Notes under the pieces: model-generated
What the model saw: only the letters and a program-made list of their open reading frames with translations
Told to the model about the DNA's origin: nothing
Database searches by the model: none
Part shown: positions 8,177 through 16,678 of the stretch, in pieces
Layout of the letters: each line of letters opens with the position of its first letter
Numbering within the stretch: position 1 is the first letter of the stretch
Program-made: the position numbers and the translations under genes
DNA from: CAVWGP01 sp963754645
GTDB taxonomy: Bacteria; Pseudomonadota; Alphaproteobacteria; Bin65
DNA: 64,000 nt
Direction: 5' to 3'
NCBI GenBank assembly: GCA_963754645.1
Contig: CAVWGP010000011.1
Location: 62,001-126,000, forward strand

Positions 8177-8373
8177 GGGTTTCGCTTCGAAGAAGGGCTG
8201 CGCGGCAGGAGCGACGCCAGCCGCTTATGGAAAACCAGTCCTCGCCCAATCACAGTCTCGCAATCGAGCTTTCGCACCGCACCATAGAAAGATGAAAGAA
8301 CCGAGTCAATCGGATGACGCGCCTATTGCACATGCGTAAGGCGGCGTGCCCAGGGATTGGGCATCGGGCGAAA

Positions 8374-8550
8374 TCAGCTTGTCCCGTTGGCGCCGCCCGC
8401 GCGCATCGTTTGCACGAAATCGTAAAGCATGGCGGCGAAGCCGAGGACGGCGATGACGGTCAGCGGGATCGATTTGATCCACCACAACATGATGCCGAGG
8501 AACGCGGCCAAGAGCACGATGCCGACAATGCCGGAGACGAGGTCCCTCAT
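8374..8550 (-). CDS. Small two-helix membrane protein, 58 aa
   Basis: A 58-residue open frame starts ATG at 8550, four bases overlapping the amidase stop (ATGA), with a clear GGAGA site. It encodes two hydrophobic helices (VSGIVGIVLLAAFLGIMLWW and PLTVIAVLGFAAMLYDFV) and a short Gly/Ala-rich tail. The overlap and ribosome site argue for a real gene, translationally coupled to the amidase and TRAP genes. No homolog is recognised. It could be a small accessory membrane peptide of the transporter, which is only inference from position. Confidence 0.6.
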   Translation of the reverse strand: MRDLVSGIVGIVLLAAFLGIMLWWIKSIPLTVIAVLGFAAMLYDFVQTMRAGGANGTS

Positions 8551-9931
8551 CGCAATTCTCCTTTTTTGGCGGTTGCCGGTTTGCGTATGCGCCGCCTTGC
8601 CGTGCCGGCGAGCGTTGTGACAAGCCAGCGCGCGGTGCGCAAGAGCCGGGCATCGTTGCCGCGCCGGCTGACGAGCTGCGCGCCCAGCGGCAGGCCGGAG
8701 GGCGCCTGCATCAGCGGCACGGCGATCGCCGGCGTGCCGAGATAGGTCCAGATCGTGCAGAAGACCGGATTGCCCGTGCTCGCAAGGCCATGCGGCGCCT
8801 CGCCGGTTTGCGGCGGGGTCAAGATCGCGTCGTATTCGTCGAACACCTCGTCGAGCGCGGCGTTGAGCGGTTCGATTCCGGCGACGGCGGCGGTATAGTC
8901 GATCGCGCGGTGTTGGCGTCCGCGCTCGATGAGCTGGCGCAGCTCGGCGCTCATTTGCGCCGCGCCCTTCTCGTGGTCGCGATGCAGATTATGCGCCATC
9001 TCGACATCCATGATGGTGCGCTGGAAATCGATCGCGCGCTCGAAGCCGGCGCCCAACTGGACCTCGGTGACCGACTGGCCGAGCGCTTCGACAAGTTCGG
9101 CGAAGGCCTCGGCCATGACCGGCTCGATATGCTTCCAGGCCGGCGAACGCACGAAGGCCAGGCGCGGCGCCAGCGGCGGCTCCGAGGCCGCGATCGCGGC
9201 GAGCGGCGGACGCGCGATCGGGCGCGTGTCGGGATCGTCCTCGTCGAAGCCGGCCATGATCTCAGCCAGCAACGCCGCGTCCTCGACCGAGCGCGCGAAG
9301 ACGCCGACATGATCGAGCGTGCGCGACAGCAGCAGCGCGCCGCTGCGTGGGATGAGTCCATGGCTCGGCTTGAAGCCGACAACGCCGCAATAGGCCGCCG
9401 GCCGGATCGTCGAGCCGTTGGTTTGCGAGCCGATGGCGCCCGGCACCATGGCCGACGCCACCGCCGCCGCCGAACCGCTCGAGGAGCCGCCGGGCGTGCG
9501 GCTCTTGTCGTGCGGATTGCGCGTCTTGCCGGGATGGAAATAGGCGTATTCCGTCGTCACCGTTTTGCCCAGGATCACGGCGCCGGCGGCGCGCAACCGG
9601 GCGACGGCCACGGCGTCGGCGCGCGGCGTGCGCCCGGACCAGATCGGCGAGCCCAATTCCGTGGGCATGTCGCCGGTGTCGAAAATATCCTTGATGCCGA
9701 TTGGCACGCCGTGCAGCGGTCCCGTCGCCTTCCCCGCCTTGCGCTGCGCGTCCGCCGCTTGCGCCTGCTTCAGCGCGTGGTCGCGGTCGAGAAACGTCCA
9801 GGCCTGAATATCGCCCTCGACCTCGTCGATGCGCTCCAGGCAATCGGCCACCAACTCGGCGCGATGTGGCGCGACCCTCGCGAATTTCGAGCGCGCGCGG
9901 CCGGCGAGCGCCGCAATGCGGCAAGGCTCAT
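8547..9931 (-). CDS. Amidase signature family hydrolase (N-terminal frameshifts)
   Basis: Amidase-signature enzymes hydrolyse amides with a Ser-cisSer-Lys triad. Here the Lys is in GVPIGIKDIFDT, the cis-Ser and Ser in RTPGGSSSGSAAAVASAMVP, and the oxyanion region in SQTNGSTIRPAAYCGVVGFKPS. From TTG 9854 the frame is open to the stop. The family N-terminus (ALEIREGRATS then ELVADCLERIDE) is spread over neighbouring frames, so about two single-base errors lie at 9870-9925. The true start is probably ATG 9931, which overlaps the dctM stop as TAATG. The amidase is therefore coupled to the TRAP transporter and may act on the imported compound. The substrate cannot be told from the sequence. Confidence 0.85.
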
Positions 9932-11648
9932 TAGAAATGCTGCTTTGGCAGCCACAGCGCCATTTCGGGAAAAATGTACATCAGTGCCATGAAGGCGACG
10001 ACGATCCAAATGTAGGGCATCACGCCCGCGGAAAATCTCGTTGATCGTGATCTGCGGCGGCGCCACGCCTTTGAGATAGAACGGCGCCATCGCCACCGGC
10101 GGCGACAGGAACGAGGTTTGCAAATTGAGCGCCACCATGACGCCGAAGAACAGCGGGTCGATCCCGAACTTATCGAGCAGCGGCAGGAAAATCGGCACGA
10201 AAATGATGATGATCTCGGTCCATTCCAGCGGCCAGCCCAGGAGGAAAATGATCAATTGGGCGACGATCATGAAGCCGAGCGGGCTCAAGCCCAAGCCGAG
10301 CACGAATTCGTTGATCACCTTCTGCCCGCCGAGATAGCCGAAGGCGGATGAAAATATCGCCGAGCCGACGAACAGGAAGCATACCATCGCCGTGGTGCGC
10401 GCGGTGAGGTAAACCGACTCGCGGAGCTTGACGAGAGTGAATTGGTTCTTGAGCGCAAGCACGCCGAATGCGGCGATCGTGACCACGGCGGCGCCGATCA
10501 AGGCGCTGGGCCAATCCATCCGCAGGCCGAATTGCCACCAAATATAAAGCGCGATCATCGCCAAGAGGTAGGCCTGCAGCACGACTCGCGCCCAGCGCTG
10601 CCGATAATCGGCGCCATAGCCGATCGCGAGTATGAGCGCGCCGACCGCGCCCATCGCCGCCGATTCGGTCGGCGTCGCGATGCCGAAGAAAATGACGCCG
10701 AGCACGACGAAGGTGAGAATCGTGAGCGGCAGGAACGAGACCGTCAGTTCCCACAAAATGAAGGCGAAGATCTTGCGCGCTTCTTCGGTGCTCAACATGC
10801 GGGCGAAAGCGGCGAGCTGCCCCAGCACGGCGGCGGACGCTATTAGCTTTACCCAGCGCGAACCCATGTCCGGCCAGATCAGCGGCAAGATCCAATAGAA
10901 CAGGAACCACAGCATGACCGAGAGCGCGGCCAGGCAGCCGAGACACAAGAGCCAGACCGAGAGATCGCTCCAGGCGATGACGATCTTCTCGCGCTTGGCC
11001 TTGGGCGCCAGATGCGGTTTCCACATCGCAAGAAGGACGATATAAACGATATAGGCGGCGGTGAGCCCGAAGCCGGGAATGATAGCGGCGTAGTAGAGCT
11101 TGACCGGCGAAACGCCGGCAACGGCGCCGTAGAGGATGAGCATCACGCTGGGCGGAATCAGGATGCCGAGCGTGCCGCCGGCGCAAATCACGCCGGTGGA
11201 CATCTTGTGATCGTAGCCGGCGCGCAGCATGCGCGGCAGCGCGAGCAGGCCCATCAGCACGACGGTGGCGCCGACGATGCCCGACGCGATGCCCCACAGA
11301 TGCGCAGACGACCATCGTCACGACCGCGAGCGAGCCCGGCATGCCGCCGATCGCGAGCTGCAGCGCGCGGAACATCCGATCCAGGATGTTCGCGCGGTCG
11401 ATGATGTAGCCCATGAAGGTGAACAGCGGCACCGCGATCAGCACGTCGTTCGACGCCACCTCGAAAGTTTTCGTCACCAGCAGGGTGAAGACGCGGTTCT
11501 CGAAGATCGACTTGCCGACCTCGTAATAAGCATAGAAGCCGAAGCCGACGCCCATCGCCATGAGCGTGAACGCAATCGGGAATCCGAGCATGATGAGGAA
11601 AATAAACGCCACCAGCATGCCGATGGCGATTTGGGGATTCGGGTCCAT
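9931..11648 (-). CDS. dctM: TRAP transporter large permease DctM (two frameshifts)
   Basis: The large membrane subunit of a tripartite ATP-independent periplasmic transporter uses the sodium or proton gradient. The start PQIAIGMLVAFIFLIMLGFP is typical. A single extra base near 11300 interrupts ASGIVGATVVLMG, after which the frame continues with PRMLRAGYDHKMSTGVICAGGTLGILIPPS, the family hallmark. A second extra base near 10024-10031 interrupts the end; repaired, it finishes IFPEMALWLPKQHF. The repaired length is about 571 residues. That is longer than the common 430 and fits the larger DctM class with an inserted region of extra helices. Start and stop overlap dctQ and the amidase by one base each. 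Confidence 0.88.
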
Positions 11649-12263
11649 CAGGCCACCGGCTTCGCGGCGCCCGCTTGCGGCGCTTTTTCATGTTCGCGCA
11701 AGAACTGCTGCTCGTGCAGGATCGCGGTTTCCATCTCCTCGACGTCGCGCAGGCGCTGGGGCCAATAGCCTTGGCGGATGCACAGCACGCAGCGGATGAT
11801 TTCGGCCACGCCCTGGATCAGCAGCAACGCCGCCGGCCAGCGGAATCAGCGCCTTGAGCGGAAACACCGGCACGCCGGCCGGGCTGAAGATGCTCACCTC
11901 GCGGAAGCCCACCGATTTCTCGGCGTAGCTCCAGCCGGCATAGATCAGCGCGCAGATGCCGGGCAGGAAAAACAGGAAATAGAGCACGAGATCGAGGCTG
12001 GCCTGCACCCGCGGCCGCCATTTGCGATACATGAAATCGCCGCGCACATGCGCGTTGTGGGCCAGCGTGTAGGCGCCCGACATCAAGAACAGCGCGCCAT
12101 ACAGGATGTAACTGATATCGAACGACCAGGAGGTCGGCTTGTTCAGCGCATAGCGCACGAACACTTCGTAGCTCATGGCCACGGTGAGGATCAGGATGAG
12201 CCACGCGAAGACTTGTCCGACCCACGTGCTGAGCGAGTCGATAAAATGCAGGAATGCCGTCAT
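11648..12263 (-). CDS. dctQ: TRAP transporter small permease DctQ (one frameshift)
   Basis: The small four-helix subunit pairs with DctM. Helices are visible at LSTWVGQVFAWLILILTVAM, SYILYGALFLMSGAYTL, LVLYFLFFLPGICALIYAGW and KALIPLAGALLLIQGVAEII. The motif FVRYALNKPTSW before helix 2 is typical. One extra G near 11830 shifts the frame after LIPLAGG; the repaired end continues through CVLCIRQGYWPQRLRDVEEM to a TGA at 11648-11650 that overlaps the dctM ATG. About 120 bases separate it from dctP upstream. Confidence 0.85.
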
Positions 12264-12383
12264 GTCCGATCAACCCGCCGGCACTGTCGCACCGGCGAAA
12301 ATCGGGCGGCGCGAGCCGGCGCACTGCGCCGGTCGCGCCGCCCGTGCCCCCGAAATCAAACGATCCTTTTCACCCGAAGGCGT

Positions 12384-13532
12384 TTAGAGAGGCAGTTTGC
12401 CGAAGTGATGCTCGTAGGCGCCGCGATAGTCGGTGGCATTGTACATGCCGTAATAGACCACGCGCTTCACCCAATCCTTCTGCGAGTCCATGACCTTCTT
12501 CATGAAAGGGTCCTCGCCGAGCTTGGCGATAAGTCCGTCCCAGGCCTTGATCTGCGCTTCGAACACGTCTTTCGGCGTGCGGAGGACGCTGACCTTGTCC
12601 TTGGTAATCAATTCCTGCAGGTCCTTGGAGTAGTAGTCCATCGCCTTCCACTCGTTGGCCGAGGAGACCGCTTCGGCGGCGTATTGCAGCATCGCCTGCT
12701 GTTCCTTGGCCAGTGCGTTGAACTTGGTGCGGTTGAACATGATTTCGAAATACTCGGTCGCCTGATGATGGCTGCCCATCATGTAGTTCTTGGCGACATC
12801 CTGGGCGCCGAAGCGGCGATCCGAGGTCGGATTGTTGAACTCGAACGCGTCGATCACGCCGCGTTCCATGGCCGGCACGATTTCGCCGCCCGGAAGCTGC
12901 GCCACCGCCAAGCCCATGGCCTGCATCAGATCGGCCGCGAGGCCGACGGTGCGGTATTTGAGGCCGCGCATATCGGCCATGCTCTTGACCGGCTTCTTGA
13001 ACCAGCCCAGCGGCTGGGTCGGCATCGGCATGACGAAGAAGCTCTTGATATTGACCTTCATGATCTGGGTCTGGAGCTCTTCGAACAGCGCGTAGCCGCC
13101 GCCATTGTGAATCCAGCCGAGGCCTTCATTGGCGTTGAAGCCGAACACGGGTCCGGTGCCGAACAGCGACGCGGCCTTGTGCTTGCCGTACCAATAGACC
13201 GTCACGGTATGCGCGGCGTCGATCTGGCCGCCATGCACGCCGTCGAACACCTGGAACGGATGCACCACGGCGCCGCCGATCAGATAGTCGATCTTCAATC
13301 GGCCGCCGGCCATGTCGTTGACGCGCTTCACATAGTCTTCGGCCATTTCGTTGAACACGTCCTTGGCGCCCCATGAGCCCTGCATCTTGAGGGTTACGGT
13401 TTGCGCGCGCGAGACGTTGGGCATGGCGAGCGCGGCGCCGCCCGCGGCGACCGCGGCGGCGCCGGTGAGGAAGCCGCGCCGGCTGCGCCGGGTTGCTGCG
13501 AGTTTATCGGTCGTCTTGGTCATCGATTTCAC
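12384..13532 (-). CDS. dctP: TRAP transporter substrate-binding protein (DctP/TakP-like)
   Basis: A periplasmic solute receptor of 382 residues. The N-terminus has a twin-arginine signal (SRRGFLTGAAAVAAGGAALA, cleaved near VSRAQ). The mature protein shows DctP features: GAVVHPFQVFDGVHGGQIDAAHT, LGWFKKPVKSMADMRGLKYRT and GGEIVPAMERGVIDAFEFNNP. The last block, with PAMERGVIDA followed by an acidic or amide patch, resembles alpha-keto-acid receptors of the TakP type. It heads the operon dctP-dctQ-dctM-amidase-small membrane protein. The ligand is not known; an amide- or keto-acid-like compound is suggested by the amidase neighbour. Confidence 0.9.
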   Translation of the reverse strand: MKSMTKTTDKLAATRRSRRGFLTGAAAVAAGGAALAMPNVSRAQTVTLKMQGSWGAKDVFNEMAEDYVKRVNDMAGGRLKIDYLIGGAVVHPFQVFDGVHGGQIDAAHTVTVYWYGKHKAASLFGTGPVFGFNANEGLGWIHNGGGYALFEELQTQIMKVNIKSFFVMPMPTQPLGWFKKPVKSMADMRGLKYRTVGLAADLMQAMGLAVAQLPGGEIVPAMERGVIDAFEFNNPTSDRRFGAQDVAKNYMMGSHHQATEYFEIMFNRTKFNALAKEQQAMLQYAAEAVSSANEWKAMDYYSKDLQELITKDKVSVLRTPKDVFEAQIKAWDGLIAKLGEDPFMKKVMDSQKDWVKRVVYYGMYNATDYRGAYEHHFGKLPL

Positions 13533-13696
13533 TCCCTGGCGTGGGTTTTTGTTGTCTGGCTAATTCATGCGGGCGAACTCGAAATTCGGGCCGGTCGAGC
13601 GGCCCTTTCGCCGTTTGTATGAACAATCTTAAGCGAGCCGCATTCCCGGCACAACCGGCCAGCAAACGCCGAACCCGGCGGCAATGTCGCGGCCGG

Positions 13697-14266
13697 TTAG
13701 CGGTTCTTGCCCGGAACCCACAGGATGTCGTTGGCGCCGTTGCCGTTCAGGCGCCGCGCCAGGACGAAGAGATGGTCCGACAAGCGATTGATATACTTGA
13801 TGGCTTCGGGGTTGATGGGCTCGCGCTCGGCGAGCAGCGTCAGCTCGCGCTCGGCCCGGCGCGCCACGGTGCGGGCGAGATGGAGCCACGCGGCACCCGG
13901 CGATCCGCCCGGTAAAATAAAAGACTGCAGCGGCGGGATGTGCTCGTTCATCGCGTCGATTTCGCGTTCGAGCCTGTCGGTCTGCGCCGCCACCATGCGC
14001 AGCGGCGGCCATTTCGGGTTGTCCTCCTCGGGCGTGCAGAGATCGCCGCCGAGATCGAAGAGATCGTTTTGGATGCGCCCGAGCATGGCGTCGGCCTCGG
14101 GATCGCCGGCGAGATGCAGCCGCGCCAGGCCCAGCACGCCGTTGCACTCGTCGACCGTGCCGTAGGCGGCGACGCGGACATCGTGCTTGGCGACGCGCTC
14201 GCCATTGCCGAGCGAGGTCTGCCCCTTGTCGCCGCCGCGCGTGTAGATCTTGTCGAGCTTGACCAT
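13697..14266 (-). CDS. pduO: PduO-type ATP:cob(I)alamin adenosyltransferase
   Basis: The enzyme makes adenosylcobalamin from cob(I)alamin and ATP. The 189-residue protein has the ATP site at its start (KIYTRGGDKGQTSLGNGERVAK), then VAAYGTVDECNG, the corrin-side helix ARTVARRAERELTLLAERE and the end motif YINRLSDHLFVLARRLN. It lies nine bases after the HIG1-type gene. In many alphaproteobacteria this pair is followed directly by etfB-etfA-hbd; here the TRAP-amidase cassette lies between. Its cofactor would serve mutases such as ethylmalonyl-CoA and methylmalonyl-CoA mutase, which fits the malyl-CoA lyase genes at 61-63 kb. Confidence 0.93.
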   Translation of the reverse strand: MVKLDKIYTRGGDKGQTSLGNGERVAKHDVRVAAYGTVDECNGVLGLARLHLAGDPEADAMLGRIQNDLFDLGGDLCTPEEDNPKWPPLRMVAAQTDRLEREIDAMNEHIPPLQSFILPGGSPGAAWLHLARTVARRAERELTLLAEREPINPEAIKYINRLSDHLFVLARRLNGNGANDILWVPGKNR

Positions 14267-14274
14267 GCACTGCC

Positions 14275-14472
14275 TCAGGCGGAGCGCGTCCAGAAGGCGA
14301 GCAGGACGAAAACGATCGCGAGAAACTGGAACGTGACCCGCGCGCGCATCAGCTTGTTGCCGAACTTGCGGTTGAACTCGCCGCCCCGCCCCATGGCGAC
14401 GACGCCGGTGAGCAGCGAAGCGACGACGCCGAACACCGAAATGCCGGCGAGCACGAAAAACAGGGTAGCCAT
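14275..14472 (-). CDS. HIG1-domain twin transmembrane protein
   Basis: A 65-residue inner membrane protein with two helices (FFVLAGISVFGVVASLLTGV and VTFQFLAIVFVLLAFWT) joined by a basic loop GRGGEFNRKFGNKLMRARV. This loop is the HIG1 family mark. Bacterial and mitochondrial members are linked to respiratory supercomplexes. It is the usual upstream partner of the PduO-type gene in alphaproteobacteria. No promoter was assigned in the 120 bases before it. Confidence 0.8.
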   Translation of the reverse strand: MATLFFVLAGISVFGVVASLLTGVVAMGRGGEFNRKFGNKLMRARVTFQFLAIVFVLLAFWTRSA

Positions 14473-14594
14473 GGCGGACGGTATAAACCGCTTCGGCCGA
14501 TGAGGCTAGCGGACGCGGCCTCCAATCGAACCGGCGGCGCAGGGCAAGGCCCCGCGCCGCGAATTCGACGGGTTGTATGGCGCCGCGGCGCTTC

Positions 14595-15107
14595 CTATCG
14601 CCGCGCCGGCGCGAGGAAACGGTCGAGCGACAGGGCTCCGCCACCGCGGATGACGAGATAGCCGAAGAGGAACATCCAGAGATAATGCTGCGGATGGCCG
14701 ATGCCGTTTTCGATGCCTTGCGGCGTTTGGGCGGCGACGAACTGGATCACCATCGTCATCGCGAGCAGGCCGAGGGCGGGGAGCCGGGTGAGGAGGCCGA
14801 AGACCAGCAGGACCGGAAGCACGAGTTCGCCCGCCGTGGTCAGCGCGGCCGAGAGCTGGGCCGGCACGCCGGGTACCGGATGGATAGTCTCGAACAGGTC
14901 GGCCTGTTTCTCCCAATTGGCGATCCGGACCAGGCCCGAATCGAAGAAGATTTTCGCCATCCAGAAGCGCGCGCCGAGATTGAACAGCGGCTCGGCCATG
15001 CGTTCGAGCCACGCGCCGGACCCGGCATAGGCGGCAAGCGCGCGCCGGAGCAGCCGGGGGGCCGCGGCGAGGGGCGAGGCGGACATTTTTTCGGCCATCA
15101 TGGACAT
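14595..15107 (-). CDS. DoxX family membrane protein
   Basis: A 170-residue protein with four predicted helices after a soluble N-terminus: about residues 45-60 (ARFWMAKIFFDSGLVRIANW), 85-107 (LSAALTTAGELVLPVLLVFG), 110-126 and 140-158 (YLWMFLFGYLVIRGGG). The pattern of an early Arg/Lys helix, the TAGELVLPVLLVFGL helix and a final LSLDRFL is the DoxX/DoxD family. Members are linked to thiosulfate or quinone redox chemistry, but the role here is unknown. It stands alone between two longer genes. Confidence 0.8.
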   Translation of the reverse strand: MSMMAEKMSASPLAAAPRLLRRALAAYAGSGAWLERMAEPLFNLGARFWMAKIFFDSGLVRIANWEKQADLFETIHPVPGVPAQLSAALTTAGELVLPVLLVFGLLTRLPALGLLAMTMVIQFVAAQTPQGIENGIGHPQHYLWMFLFGYLVIRGGGALSLDRFLAPARR

Positions 15108-15260
15108 GGATCGGGTTTCCTGTTGCTGGCGGCAAGCCGGTCTCGCCGCGGAACGCGTCGTTGACGGCCCGATTCATGCCAGCGCGCGCCGGCGCCGGCC
15201 AATGCGGTTTGTTTCCGATGTCGATAAGCGGCGAGCATGGCCGCCCGCCGGCGCGGAACC

Positions 15261-16592
15261 TTAAGCGGCGGCGGCGGGGTTGCGCGGCGCTTCGGCCTTC
15301 GGCGGCGCGACCGTGGCGCCGCGTCCTTGGCGGAGCAAGCGCGCGACGCTGAGATCGTTGGGCCGAATGAGCCCGAGCGGCGTCGTCAGCATCCAATCGC
15401 TGATCATATCGACCGAGCGCGCACCGCGATCGCCGATCCGCAGCCCGGTCACGCGCTCCGGCTGGCTTTCGAGCGTCGCGTAGATATGCGTGTCGGAGAA
15501 ATTGTGCACTTCGAACCACAATTGCTCGATCGCGCGCGGGCCGCGATCGTCGGTCGGATAAGCCAAACGGACCGCAGCAACGCAATCGAGACCGGCGAAT
15601 TCGCCCGCGTATTGGCGCAGCACCTTGTAGGTCGCCCGCGCGCGTTGCGCCAACAGCTCGCTCATGCCGGGCGAATAGAGGATCGGCGCTTCCTCGGCGC
15701 CGTCGCTCCACGGCAGACGCGCCGCGCGCAGCTTGATCACGCGAGACAGCCTGCTCATCAGGCCGCCGCCGCTTTCGCACACGACGGCGCGGTAGGCCGC
15801 GTGGTCGCCTTTGTCGTTCTTGAGAAAATCCGTCAGCAGCTTGTGGCCGTGTCCGTCGCCGCGGGCCAGAAAATCCTTGACCGGCACGAGCTGGACGGTG
15901 GCCCCGGCCGCGATCTCGAATCCCGTGCCCATCTTCGCGCCGCCTTCGACGATGGCGGCGGCCAAGGCGCGAACGAAGCCGGCATTCCAGGCAAAGCCGC
16001 GCCCGCGCTCCGGCTGGATGAAATCGAAATCGAAGCCGCCCAGCGCGACGAGGCCTTGCGTGCGTATCCATACCGCATCGCGCTTTTTCTCATCGAGCAC
16101 GACTTGAACGGCAATCAGGTTTTCGATGTCGAGATCGGCGTCGTGGCCGACTTCATCGGCGATAACCGCCGCCGGCCAGAGCCGCATGGCAACGTGATCG
16201 AACGCGAACACGCCGGCGCCGCCGAGAACGGCATGAAGAAAACGCAGCATCCGCTTGCGGTCGCGCGGGATATTCTCGCTATCGCCGCCGACCTTGACGA
16301 AGACCGCGGTTTTGCATTGCGCCGCCGCGGCCTGCTCGCTTTCGCTCAAGGACGAGAATTCGATCGTGCCCGGCGGCAGCGATTCGCCGTGCTTGAAGCA
16401 CGCGACTTCCGCGCGGCCCCATTGCGGATGTTCGAGCGACAAAGTCCAATGCCGCGTCTCGGAGGGCGCGCCGGCGGCGACCGCGATTCCCGCATCGGCC
16501 AGGCGCGCGAAATCCGCCGCCGCCGGAACGGCGCCGCCGGCAAACCACGCCGAGCCGATATGCGGCACTTTGCGCTTGAGCCAATCGTTCAT
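15261..16592 (-). CDS. DUF4026/DUF2314-like protein
   Basis: A 443-residue soluble protein. The C-terminal third resembles the DUF2314/DUF4026 region: EQLWFEVHNFSDTHIYATLESQP, then SVDMISDWMLTTPLGLIRPND. The N-terminal part (AAGAPSETRHWTLSLEHPQWG and ENIPRDRKRMLRFLHAVLGG) matches the layout I associate with DUF4026. There is no signal peptide and no catalytic motif I can name. The end is Ala/Pro rich. It is monocistronic, with about 85 bases to the acyl-CoA dehydrogenase gene upstream. The function is unknown. Confidence 0.6.
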   Translation of the reverse strand: MNDWLKRKVPHIGSAWFAGGAVPAAADFARLADAGIAVAAGAPSETRHWTLSLEHPQWGRAEVACFKHGESLPPGTIEFSSLSESEQAAAAQCKTAVFVKVGGDSENIPRDRKRMLRFLHAVLGGAGVFAFDHVAMRLWPAAVIADEVGHDADLDIENLIAVQVVLDEKKRDAVWIRTQGLVALGGFDFDFIQPERGRGFAWNAGFVRALAAAIVEGGAKMGTGFEIAAGATVQLVPVKDFLARGDGHGHKLLTDFLKNDKGDHAAYRAVVCESGGGLMSRLSRVIKLRAARLPWSDGAEEAPILYSPGMSELLAQRARATYKVLRQYAGEFAGLDCVAAVRLAYPTDDRGPRAIEQLWFEVHNFSDTHIYATLESQPERVTGLRIGDRGARSVDMISDWMLTTPLGLIRPNDLSVARLLRQGRGATVAPPKAEAPRNPAAAA

Positions 16593-16678
16593 GCTTGCAC
16601 TGTGCGTTTATGGAAGCCGATAGATACAGGAACTATCGTTAATGGCCGCTTAACGACGTTCTTGAGCGGAATGCTTGG

